Assembly: GCA_003220475.1 (NCBI GenBank)
Contig: QHSO01000008.1
Location: 1 to 32,647 of the forward strand
Direction of reading: 5' to 3'
Source of the DNA: Candidatus Rokuibacteriota bacterium
GTDB lineage: Bacteria > Methylomirabilota > Methylomirabilia > Rokubacteriales > CSP1-6
Length of the DNA stretch: 32,647 nt
Below the pieces are notes generated by a model. That model was not told the DNA's origin. It searched no databases and saw nothing but the letters and a program-made list of their open reading frames with translations. A program made the translations under genes and the position numbers. This document shows positions 7,759 to 15,109 of the stretch, piece by piece. Positions within the stretch are counted from its first letter, which is position 1. Every line of letters begins with the position of its first letter.

Positions 7759-8052
7759 ATGGCTACGTCAGCCGTCTCGCCGCAGACGGCGGCGACTGGT
7801 AGCGTGGAGGCCGCGGTGGCGACAATCGTGGTGGACGGCGAGGAGTATCTGACCGGCGAGGACGCCGCGCACGCGCTCGGCGTGAAACCCGCGACGCTCT
7901 ACGCCTATGTGAGTCGCGGCATCCTCAAGTCGTACCGCCAGGGCACGAAGCGGCGGCGACTCTACCGCCGCGCGGAGGTCGAGGCGCTACGCCGACTCGA
8001 GCGGGGCCGGCCGCCCCAGATTCCTCCCGCCGACTCATGGATCAGGGATTAG
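7759..8052 (+). CDS. Helix-turn-helix protein (MerR/excisionase-type), probable regulator of citrate synthase
   Basis: This small DNA-binding protein has 97 residues. Residues ~1-30 are low-complexity. Then comes a winged-helix HTH: LTGEDAAHALGVKPATLYAYVSRGILKS with the wing KRRRLYRRAEVEAL. The segment closely resembles the N-terminal HTH of citrate synthase-family proteins that carry a fused DNA-binding domain (from memory of that family). Here it is a separate gene pointing away from a free-standing citrate synthase. The ATG lacks a clear Shine-Dalgarno; a TATATT hexamer ends 11 bases upstream, so the leader would be very short. Its 3' end overlaps the convergent DinB-fold gene by 4 bases. 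The target is inferred from position and family. Confidence 0.75.
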   Translation: MATSAVSPQTAATGSVEAAVATIVVDGEEYLTGEDAAHALGVKPATLYAYVSRGILKSYRQGTKRRRLYRRAEVEALRRLERGRPPQIPPADSWIRD

Positions 8053-8636
8053 GCGAGCGCCGAAACCACCTTGCGGGCCTGGTTGAGGTGATCGATCGCG
8101 TGCAGGCGCAAGAAGACCGCGTACGCCTTCCAGTCGATCTCGTCCTCCCAGGACAGCGCCACAGTCGTGCCGTCGGTCGCCTCGGCGTTGATGACGACGG
8201 TCACCGGCGCTCGCACGCTCGTCGGAGCGTCGTCGGGCGCGGCGGTGAGATCCGCGACGATGTCGGCGTGGACACGCGCGAGCTCGTCGAGCACCGCCGG
8301 CCATGGCCGCGCGAGCGGGTCCTTCGACTGCAGCGACGCCGGGATGGGCGGACCGGCCGGCCGATGCCCGGCGAGCAGCTCGCGTAGCTCGTCATGCGAG
8401 GGCCGGTGCGTCTCGAGGACGTGGTCGGCGATCTCGTGCAGGCTCCACTCGGCGGGCCATGCGCGGCGCGCCGCGCGGGTCGGATCGGCCGCGCGCAGGA
8501 AGTGTTCGAGATTCTCGAAGGCGGTCGTCACGCGGCGGCGGATGACCGCCGTCGGGGCCAGCGTCCCGTTGTCGCGCAGATAGTCGCGGACGCGCGCGCG
8601 CAGCGCCGTTTGCGTTTCCGCCGCCACGACGCTCAT
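8049..8636 (-). CDS. DinB-fold metal-dependent protein
   Basis: This 195-residue protein has the four-helix-bundle pattern of the DinB/YfiT-like superfamily. Conserved His residues that usually bind a divalent metal are seen in WSLHEIADHVLETHR (~65-79) and near the C-terminus in LRLHAIDHLNQ. Members of this fold include thiol transferases (bacillithiol, mycothiol) and many uncharacterised enzymes, so no reaction is assigned. It is probably cytoplasmic. The ATG has GGAGG 7 bases upstream, right after the stop of the ThyX-like gene (3-base gap), so it is the last gene of the long minus-strand run. Confidence 0.75.
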   Translation of the reverse strand: MSVVAAETQTALRARVRDYLRDNGTLAPTAVIRRRVTTAFENLEHFLRAADPTRAARRAWPAEWSLHEIADHVLETHRPSHDELRELLAGHRPAGPPIPASLQSKDPLARPWPAVLDELARVHADIVADLTAAPDDAPTSVRAPVTVVINAEATDGTTVALSWEDEIDWKAYAVFLRLHAIDHLNQARKVVSALA

Positions 8637-8639
8637 GGG

Positions 8640-10217
8640 TTAGCCTCCGTCTCGGCGGCGCTCGGCGGCGCGCTCGGCCTCGAGGCGCTCGAGGGCGACC
8701 TCCGAGTGATCCGCGAACCTCATCGCGGCCGCGAGGGCGCGGTGGCCGGCGCGCTCGGCGATCAGCCGGTGCAGCGTCTGTGCGATCCGCCGGTAGGCGG
8801 GATGGCCCTGCGGGGCGCTGCGGAGCTCGATCAGGTGCATCGCCTCGCGCGCGTTCATCTCCATATAAAAGCGGATGCGGTACGCCATCGCGACCGCGTA
8901 GGGCGCCACGTCCACGAGCCCGGCCGCCGCGATCGCGTCGTGCAGTGACGCCGACGCGTCCAGCGCGCGATGCCAGCGATCCTCGACGTGCGCCTCGGCG
9001 ATCGCCTCCGGCATCGCGGATCCGTGACGCGGAGAAAGCCGCTGCCACTCGAGCGTGAGCAAGCGGTGCCGCTGCAAATCCCGGAACGCGCCGTAATCGG
9101 CGAGCACGTCGAAGCGATACGCCGTACGCTCGAATGCGCGGCCCGGCCGCTGCCGGCGATTCGTCCGCCGCCCGACGTACGCATCGAGCACGGTGCGTCG
9201 CTCGGCCTCGGACATCTTCTGCGCGACCTCGAGCAGGCGGTCGTCCGCCACGTCCGAGACGGCATAGAGCGCGGCCGCAACCACCTTCGCCTCGCCGTCG
9301 GGATCGAAGTCCGTCAGCGTCACCTCGTCGCGCGGCGTCGGCGCCTCGTCGGCGAGGATCTCGGCCGCGACGCCGGCGATCGCCCGGCGCGTCTCGTTCA
9401 GGTAGGACGACCAGGCGACACCGCGATCGGGCAGGTCCACACGCCGGAGGAACGCGGGGATGACCTTACGCAGCTCCACGAGCATGAGGTCGGCGTAGGC
9501 CCGCACCTCCTGCAGCGGATGCGCGCGCATGCGAATGAGCAGATTCTCGTAGGCCTGTCCCGTGCCGTAGATGCCGACGTTCGACGTCGTTGCGGCCGGC
9601 AGCAGCCCCCGCAGCGTGTCGAGCGCCTTGGCGCGGATGCTCGTCCGATATGCGGCCTCCGACGTCTGCGCCTCGCGTGGAAACCGCTCGGTGAAGTGCT
9701 GTCGGAGCACCGGCAGCAGGGCGCGATAGGTGTCGAACATCGCGTCGAGCGTCTCGACGTACCGCGTGTGCAGGTCACCCTCGAGCTCGCGCGGCACGTG
9801 ATATCGATAGCGACCGGCGACGAGATCGTCGTACGGGATGTAGCGGGTCGATTGCTCGAGATACGCGGCGAGACGGCCCCACTCCAGGACTTTGGTCAGG
9901 ATGTTCGACGCGCCCTCACAGGCCAGGTGCACGCCGCCCAGCTGTGCGACCGAATCGTCGCCGTATTCGAAGAACATGCGGCCGTAGAGCTCTTCCGCCC
10001 GCTTCGTGTCGAAGCCCACCGGCGCTCCCGGCGTTCCGCTCGGGAGAAACTCGTCGAGAAACAGGCGGCGCAGCGATTTCGGCGAGCGCGAATAGCGAGC
10101 AAACAGCGCGCCCTTCACGACCTCGGGGAGATTGACGAGCGCGAAGACCGGACCGTCGAGATTGGTGACGTACGGCGAGAGGGCCGCCCGCTCCTCCGGG
10201 CTGAACTGTTCCGTCAT
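8640..10217 (-). CDS. Two-domain ThyX-like (FAD-dependent thymidylate synthase family) protein
   Basis: ThyX enzymes methylate dUMP using FAD, NADPH and methylene-tetrahydrofolate; standard ones are about 220-300 residues. This protein has 525 residues and reads as two ThyX-like halves. The N-half has YGDDSVAQ, then LEWGRLAAYLEQSTRYIPYD (~111-130), which keeps the E-x-S-x-R-Y part but lacks RHR. The C-half has LQRHRLLTLEWQRLSPRH (RHR at ~383) and the C-terminal NAREAMHLIELR segment typical of ThyX. Annotated genomes contain long ThyX-like proteins of this kind, but whether they make dTMP is uncertain. It sits 12 bases after azlD. A TAGAAT hexamer 9 bases before the ATG may be a private promoter. 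Confidence 0.8.
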   Translation of the reverse strand: MTEQFSPEERAALSPYVTNLDGPVFALVNLPEVVKGALFARYSRSPKSLRRLFLDEFLPSGTPGAPVGFDTKRAEELYGRMFFEYGDDSVAQLGGVHLACEGASNILTKVLEWGRLAAYLEQSTRYIPYDDLVAGRYRYHVPRELEGDLHTRYVETLDAMFDTYRALLPVLRQHFTERFPREAQTSEAAYRTSIRAKALDTLRGLLPAATTSNVGIYGTGQAYENLLIRMRAHPLQEVRAYADLMLVELRKVIPAFLRRVDLPDRGVAWSSYLNETRRAIAGVAAEILADEAPTPRDEVTLTDFDPDGEAKVVAAALYAVSDVADDRLLEVAQKMSEAERRTVLDAYVGRRTNRRQRPGRAFERTAYRFDVLADYGAFRDLQRHRLLTLEWQRLSPRHGSAMPEAIAEAHVEDRWHRALDASASLHDAIAAAGLVDVAPYAVAMAYRIRFYMEMNAREAMHLIELRSAPQGHPAYRRIAQTLHRLIAERAGHRALAAAMRFADHSEVALERLEAERAAERRRDGG

Positions 10218-10229
10218 CCGCGCAGCATT

Positions 10230-10556
10230 CTACGCCAGGGCTCGCAGCAGCGCCACGAGGCCGACCGCGATCGCGACCGACAAGAGCAGGTTCACCCGTC
10301 GCGCGGCGAGGACGAAGACGACCACCGCGCCCCACAGCGCGGGATTGGTCCAGCCGAGCGCCAGCCGGCCGTCGCGCACGAGCACCAGCGGCACCGCGAG
10401 CGCGGGCAGGACGGCCAGCGGCACCAGCCGAAGCCACAGCCGCACGCGCGGCGGCAACGGCCGACGCGCGAGCGCCAGCAACATCGGCGCGCGCGTCAGG
10501 TACGTGGCGGCGGCCATGCCGACGATCACGAGCCACACGTCGCTTCTCACGCGCAC
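10230..10556 (-). CDS. azlD: AzlD family branched-chain amino acid exporter subunit
   Basis: This is a small integral membrane protein (108 residues) with about four hydrophobic helices and the family pattern TYLTRAPMLLAL near the N-terminus. AzlD works with AzlC to export branched-chain amino acids and analogues across the inner membrane. The start is GTG 10556, preceded by AGGA and overlapping the end of azlC by 10 bases, so the two are translationally coupled. The C-terminus is short (ALLRALA). The partner is directly upstream, which supports the call. Confidence 0.88.
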   Translation of the reverse strand: MRVRSDVWLVIVGMAAATYLTRAPMLLALARRPLPPRVRLWLRLVPLAVLPALAVPLVLVRDGRLALGWTNPALWGAVVVFVLAARRVNLLLSVAIAVGLVALLRALA

Positions 10557-11281
10557 TCCTCGTCACCTTCGTCCGCCGCGTCCACCGGCAGCACGCTCGC
10601 CGCGAGGAGACTCACGACCAGCCCGGCCACCACGATATGCCAGTTGCCCGGCAGTATCAGGGCCAGCGTCACCGCGAGGACGGCCGCGCCGATCGCGACG
10701 AGCCAATCCGCGCGGCGGCGCAGCTGCACGGCGACGAGCGCCAGGAACACGGCCGGGAACGCGAAGTCCAGGCCATACCGCTCGGGGCGCTCGACGAGGC
10801 CACCGAGCGCAACGCCGACGGCGACGCCGGCGATGAATGCGCCCGAGATGGCCGCGGCGCTGCCGAGATAGACCTTGGCGTCGGGCGGCCGCGAGCGCGC
10901 GACGGCGACGGCGAACGACTCGTCGTTGATCACGTGGGCGATGAGCGCGAGCCAGCGTCGCGGGTAGCCGCGGAACGCGGGGGCGAGCGTGGCCGCCATG
11001 AGGTAGTGCCGCATGTTGACGACGTACGTAGTCACGACGATCGCGACGGCCGGCGCGCCGGCCGCGAGCATCGGCACGGCCACGAATTGCGAGGCGCCTG
11101 CGAAGACCAGCACCGACATGCCGAGCACCTGGGCGGCCGTCAGGCCCGTCTGCGCGGCGAGCCCGCCGAAGACGGTGCCATATACGAAGACCGACGGCAC
11201 GAGCGCGAGCGAGCCGACGAAGCCATCGCGCACCGAGTCGGCGCCCGGGCGCGCCGCGCCGGCGGCCGGCCGCGCGGTCAA
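10547..11281 (-). CDS. azlC: AzlC family branched-chain amino acid exporter, large subunit
   Basis: This 244-residue membrane protein has roughly seven hydrophobic segments. Family hallmarks are GSLALVPSVFVYGTVFGGLAAQTGL, the SVLVFAGASQFVAV stretch and VVNMRHYLMAATLAP. It is the main transport subunit of the AzlCD exporter. The start is TTG 11281, which overlaps the stop of the HupE-like gene in a TTGA junction; a downstream GTG (VRDGFVG) is an alternative start. It lies in the middle of the minus-strand run that begins with the ABC ATPase. A link between amino acid export and the upstream ABC/GldG genes is not obvious. Confidence 0.9.
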   Translation of the reverse strand: MTARPAAGAARPGADSVRDGFVGSLALVPSVFVYGTVFGGLAAQTGLTAAQVLGMSVLVFAGASQFVAVPMLAAGAPAVAIVVTTYVVNMRHYLMAATLAPAFRGYPRRWLALIAHVINDESFAVAVARSRPPDAKVYLGSAAAISGAFIAGVAVGVALGGLVERPERYGLDFAFPAVFLALVAVQLRRRADWLVAIGAAVLAVTLALILPGNWHIVVAGLVVSLLAASVLPVDAADEGDEECA

Positions 11282-12336
11282 AAGAACGCCCGCTCGACGA
11301 AGAGGACGGCGCCGATGAGGAAGATCGCCAGGGACGAGCTCCAGACCATGCGCCGCTCCCAGCGCGTGTGACGCAGCACCACGAGGGCCGGCAGCGCCAC
11401 CGCGACCACCAGCCCCTGCCCGATCTCGACGCCGGCGTTGAAGCCGAACAGTGAGAGCACCAGGCCGTGCGTCGACAGCCCGAGCTCGCGGAGCGCCGAC
11501 GAGAACCCGAAGCCGTGGACGAGCCCGAAGCAGAAGCTGACGAGCCAGCGCCGGACAACGACCGGCTTGCCGAACAGGTTCTCGGCGGCGACGAGCGCGA
11601 TGGAGAGCGCGATGACCGCCTCCACGAGGCGGTCGGGCAACACGACGATGTTGAGCGCGGCCAGGGCGAGTGTGATGCTGTGGGCGAGCGTGAACGCGGT
11701 GACGATCTTCGCGAGACCGAGCCAGCTGCCGCCGCGCAGCAGCAGGCCGAGCAGGAACAGCAGGTGATCCCAGCCTGTGAGGATGTGCTCGATGCCCAGC
11801 AGCACGAAGCTGCCGAGGCCGCGAGTCGTCGAGCTGCCAATGTTGAATCGGCCGTCACGCATCGACGCCTCGAAGACGAGCTGACGCGTCTCACCCGCCC
11901 ACTCGATCTTCGCCAGCGTGTGGTGGCCGACACCGAGCACGTCGAAGATGTCATCGCGGATCTCGAGATCGTGCAGCCCGACGGGACAGGCGAAGTCCAG
12001 GAGCATGGTGAAGCTCGGCGCGTCGAAGCGCGAGGGCTCCATGCGACCGGGTCCAGGCTCGCACTGGATTCCGTTGCCCCGCAGCCGGATCGTTCGTCGA
12101 AGCACATCGAGTAGTCGCTCCCGAGCCTGGACGCTGCCCCGCTGCTCGAGCCGGAGATCCTCGGCCATCTGCGAGGTCAGCGCGGCCGTCGGCAGGGTCA
12201 GCGCGTAGCGCACCGTGCTGCGCTCGACGGTGATCGACGCATAGCCGGTGCTTCCGCCCGAGTGAGCCGATGCCGACGTGCCCGTGCCTATCAGCACACT
12301 CATTACGACACACACGGCAATGGTGGATCGCTTCAC
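11278..12336 (-). CDS. HupE/UreJ-like membrane protein with exported N-terminal domain
   Basis: About 352 residues from GTG 12336: a signal peptide (VKRSTIAVCVVMSVLIG...SASAH), an extracytoplasmic domain of about 150 residues, then a six-helix HupE/UreJ-type region. Hallmarks are GIEHILTGWDHLLFLLGLLL, TAFTLAHSITL, FGLVHGFGFS and FNAGVEIGQ. The conserved His and Asp within helices fit the nickel/cobalt-related HupE/UreJ superfamily, but no hydrogenase or urease gene is in the window, so the ion is unknown. The ORF track starts at 12366. I prefer GTG 12336 because it overlaps the previous stop (GTGA), follows GGAGG, and starts cleanly at the signal peptide. It is fixed between the DUF4340 gene and azlC. 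Confidence 0.82.
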   Translation of the reverse strand: MKRSTIAVCVVMSVLIGTGTSASAHSGGSTGYASITVERSTVRYALTLPTAALTSQMAEDLRLEQRGSVQARERLLDVLRRTIRLRGNGIQCEPGPGRMEPSRFDAPSFTMLLDFACPVGLHDLEIRDDIFDVLGVGHHTLAKIEWAGETRQLVFEASMRDGRFNIGSSTTRGLGSFVLLGIEHILTGWDHLLFLLGLLLRGGSWLGLAKIVTAFTLAHSITLALAALNIVVLPDRLVEAVIALSIALVAAENLFGKPVVVRRWLVSFCFGLVHGFGFSSALRELGLSTHGLVLSLFGFNAGVEIGQGLVVAVALPALVVLRHTRWERRMVWSSSLAIFLIGAVLFVERAFF

Positions 12337-12887
12337 CGCCGAGCCTCCGCCAAGGCCTGCTCCCACTCCTGGCCGATAAAGCGCGACATGACGTACACCT
12401 CATCCCCGCCCTCGAGACGCATGTACTGGAGCACCTTCTGCGGGTTCGGCGACCCGAAGTCCGCCGCGAGCAGTCGTCGCCCGCTCTGAAACAACGCCAC
12501 CGAATATGCGGGCGGATCGAGGCCGAATTCTCGAAGGCCCTGCTCGGCCCATTCTGTGCGCTCCATCACGCGGATTGGCGCAGAGACGTGGAGGAATTTG
12601 ATCGAATCGTCGAGATGAGTGGCGAGCGAGCGCGGCACCGGCGCGACGCGGGACTCCAGTCGCCATGGCCCGCCCGCGCGGGTGAACGTCCACCGCGCAG
12701 CCCCGGTGATCAGCTCGACCCGATCGACCTGAGCCGGCGCCTGTCGAAGGACTCCTGCCGGCACGAAGCGAATGAACTGACCGCTGTCACGGATCTGGCC
12801 GGACAGCGCCATCGCGCCGAGGAACGCGAACGCCAGCAGGGCGCCCACGCCTGTGAGGAGTCCGCGGCGGCCTATCGTCGACGCCAC
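12333..12887 (-). CDS. DUF4340-like membrane-anchored protein, partner of GldG-like
   Basis: 184 residues from GTG 12887. There is one N-terminal TM helix (LLTGVGALLAFAFLGAMAL) and a periplasmic domain with repeats of the DUF4340 type: RVELITGAARWTFTRAGGPWRLE followed later by FGLDPPAYSVALFQSGRRLLAADFG and YVMSRF. DUF4340 proteins commonly follow GldG-like ABC accessory genes, exactly as here; their role is unknown. The ORF track extends upstream to 13040, but that part lies inside the GldG-like gene in another frame and reads as Arg/Ala-rich noise. GTG 12887 gives a 16-base overlap and a normal membrane anchor. It is shorter than many DUF4340 proteins. Confidence 0.75.
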   Translation of the reverse strand: MASTIGRRGLLTGVGALLAFAFLGAMALSGQIRDSGQFIRFVPAGVLRQAPAQVDRVELITGAARWTFTRAGGPWRLESRVAPVPRSLATHLDDSIKFLHVSAPIRVMERTEWAEQGLREFGLDPPAYSVALFQSGRRLLAADFGSPNPQKVLQYMRLEGGDEVYVMSRFIGQEWEQALAEARR

Positions 12888-14401
12888 CAGACGACGGCGC
12901 CGCTGAGGATCACCGCAAAGGGCAGGAAGACTTCGACGGCGAGGAAGATCTGCTGCATCTGACGTTTCGTCAGAAGTACCAGCGGCGGCACCGGGATGCG
13001 CGACCGCGCCGACGGCATCTGATCCTCGCGGACGAGCCACCGCACCATGGAAATCGCGAGATCCGCATTGGCCATGTAAGGCAGGAACGAGTTGCTGACG
13101 AAGTCACCATCACCGGTCACGATAAGCCGAAACGGCGGCGCGCCCGCGGTCGATTGCGGCCACGTTCCTTCGGCGGCCACGGCCAGCACCTGACGTCCTG
13201 GTCGCGCTCCGACCGGCGTCCTGGCCGACGCGCCTTCCAGTTCACGCTCCGCCACCGGGCGGACAGGGCGAGTGTAGCTTTCGGTGCTGCTGCGGAACAG
13301 CGGCGCGAGCGTGACGCCGGACGGCGGCGGCACCAGGCTGATCGCCCGAATACCCGGAAAGAATGACAGCGCCAGTTGCCGTGTGATCGGGTGTGCCTCG
13401 TAGACGGGGACGGCGACCACCTCGGGATCCGTCGAGTAATGGTCGAGAGGATCGACGACGACATTCTGCTCCACCACGATGCCGAGCCGCCGAAGCGTGG
13501 TCGCGAGGTGCGGCTCGATCACGAAGCCCAGGTCATACGCGAGCAGGGCGGCGCCACCACCCGCGAGATACGTGGCGAGCGCTTCGCTCTCTCCGGGCAG
13601 ATACGTCGTGCGCGGGTTGAGATCGACGACGGCGGCGCACCCCGACGGAATTGCAGGCAGGGTGGCCGTGACGATCTTGCGCACGTCATAGCCCAAGGCC
13701 TCGAGCACACGCCGCATTCGGCCCGCGCCGTGCCCCCGCATCAGCACGACGCCCGCGCCGTGTTCGCCGTGGCTGTGCCCGGCCAGTCCCTCGAAGTGGG
13801 TGTGAAACTCGAAGTTGTCGATCGGGTACTCGTTGTGGCCTTCCACAAAGCAGATCGTCGTCACGGCCTGCCGAAGAACGCGCTGAATGCCGAGCGCGAT
13901 TTGATTTTCGTCGGTGCTCATCACTTGAACGCGCCGGCCGTCGGCCTCGAGGACCGCGGCGTTGTAGATGCGCACCCCGAACGTCTCGGCCACGGTCGGC
14001 TGCTTGTCTGGATCGACGGTCCGTACGCGGAGCCGCGGGTTTCGGCGGCCGAGCACCTCCACCATGTCGCGCGCACGCTTCCCGGCCGGATCCTGCGGCT
14101 GATAGAAATACGTGAGCTTCACGTCCTGCCGCAGCCCGTCGACGACCTCTTCGGCCTGATGCGACGGAGTGAAGACCTGTTCGCGAGTCAGGTCGAAATG
14201 CGCGTCGTGACGGACGAGCGCAACGTTGGCGAGCGCCGCCACGCCCAGCGTGGCCACGACGACGGCGGCGCTATACCCGACGGCGGCCAGCCGCCGCAGT
14301 CGCGGCTGCAGCGGCAACCGCACCCCCACGCTGAAGAGGCCGAGCATCGCCACGAGCCATCCGAGGAACCACAGCGAATTCACGGCATCGAACTGTGTCA
14401 C
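12872..14401 (-). CDS. GldG-like ABC transporter accessory protein with His-rich insertion
   Basis: 509 residues: two N-terminal TM helices (~8-28 and ~40-62), a large extracytoplasmic region of the ABC_transp_aux/GldG type, and a C-terminal TM (QIFLAVEVFLPFAVILSGAVVWWRRR). Family segments are LTREQVFTPSHQAEEVVDGL, VKLTYFYQPQDPAGKRARDMVE, YDVRKIVTATLPAIPSGCAAVVDLNPRTTYLPGE and LIVTGDGDFVSN. After FVEGHNEYP, where relatives usually go straight into the next helix, there is a stretch with many His (FEFHTHFEGLAGHSHGEHG) of about 30 residues. In gliding Bacteroidetes GldG partners the GldA/GldF ABC proteins; elsewhere the substrate is unknown. The start is GTG, 6 bases after the permease stop. 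Confidence 0.87.
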   Translation of the reverse strand: MTQFDAVNSLWFLGWLVAMLGLFSVGVRLPLQPRLRRLAAVGYSAAVVVATLGVAALANVALVRHDAHFDLTREQVFTPSHQAEEVVDGLRQDVKLTYFYQPQDPAGKRARDMVEVLGRRNPRLRVRTVDPDKQPTVAETFGVRIYNAAVLEADGRRVQVMSTDENQIALGIQRVLRQAVTTICFVEGHNEYPIDNFEFHTHFEGLAGHSHGEHGAGVVLMRGHGAGRMRRVLEALGYDVRKIVTATLPAIPSGCAAVVDLNPRTTYLPGESEALATYLAGGGAALLAYDLGFVIEPHLATTLRRLGIVVEQNVVVDPLDHYSTDPEVVAVPVYEAHPITRQLALSFFPGIRAISLVPPPSGVTLAPLFRSSTESYTRPVRPVAERELEGASARTPVGARPGRQVLAVAAEGTWPQSTAGAPPFRLIVTGDGDFVSNSFLPYMANADLAISMVRWLVREDQMPSARSRIPVPPLVLLTKRQMQQIFLAVEVFLPFAVILSGAVVWWRRR

Positions 14402-14407
14402 GCCGGT

Positions 14408-15109
14408 TTAGCGTCGGGCGAGCGTACGCACGCTCAAGAGGAGACATGCCAGCATGACGGTCAGGAAGAAGCCGAGGTCCGACAGAAACAACGCGCCGGT
14501 CGCGAAGGGCGTGAAGTGCGCGACGAACGAGAGGCTCGTGACGATGGTGTCGAACGGGTCGGGCAGCAGATAGCCGATGGAGTCGATCATCCACATCAAG
14601 ATGCCGATACCCATGGCGATCACGGCCGCCACGATCTGGTTGGCGGTGAGGCCTGACACGAGCAGGCCCACCGCGCTGAGCGCGCCGGCGAGCAGAAAGA
14701 GTCCCAGGAAGCCGCTGTAGATCGGTCCCCAGTCCGGCTCCGCGTAGATGCCCAGCACGACGGCATGGCTGGCCGTGAGCAACAGCATCAGCGCGATCAT
14801 CGTCACGCTGGCTGCGAACTTCGCCAGCACGATCTCGAACTCACGCACGGGCGATGTCAGCAAGAGCTCGAGCGTCCCGCTGCGCCGTTCCTCCGCGAGC
14901 AGCCGCATGGTGATGACCGGCACGATGAGCAGGAACAGCACGGCCGCCTGGAAGAAGATGCGGACGAGCTCGGCGGTCCGATTGAGGAACAGCATCAGCG
15001 TGAACGTATATCCCATCAGCAGCAGATAGACGGCGATGATCGCGTACGCGATCGGGGAGGAGAAGACGGCCTTTTCCTCCTTCATCAGCAACGGCAGGAA
15101 GTTTCTCAC
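14408..15109 (-). CDS. ABC-2 type permease (GldF-like)
   Basis: This is a 233-residue inner membrane permease with six predicted hydrophobic segments (~20-40, 55-72, 100-122, 130-155, 160-178, 208-230). The cytoplasmic loop RLLAEERRSGTLELLLTSPV is a hallmark of ABC-2/NosY/GldF permeases. It pairs with the ATPase encoded directly upstream; GTG 15109 overlaps the ATPase stop (GTGA). The GldG-like and DUF4340 genes follow, which is the usual order for this class of uncharacterised ABC system. Substrate unknown. Confidence 0.9.
   Translation of the reverse strand: MRNFLPLLMKEEKAVFSSPIAYAIIAVYLLLMGYTFTLMLFLNRTAELVRIFFQAAVLFLLIVPVITMRLLAEERRSGTLELLLTSPVREFEIVLAKFAASVTMIALMLLLTASHAVVLGIYAEPDWGPIYSGFLGLFLLAGALSAVGLLVSGLTANQIVAAVIAMGIGILMWMIDSIGYLLPDPFDTIVTSLSFVAHFTPFATGALFLSDLGFFLTVMLACLLLSVRTLARR

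Noticed and set aside
8970-10871. 633-residue plus ORF antisense to the ThyX-like, azlD and azlC genes
   Set aside because: Arg/His-rich composition without domains, while the opposite strand carries coherent membrane proteins and a ThyX-like protein.
10563-12107. 514-residue minus ORF in another frame of azlC and the HupE-like gene
   Set aside because: Ser/Arg-rich frame shadow; the other frames contain clean transmembrane proteins.
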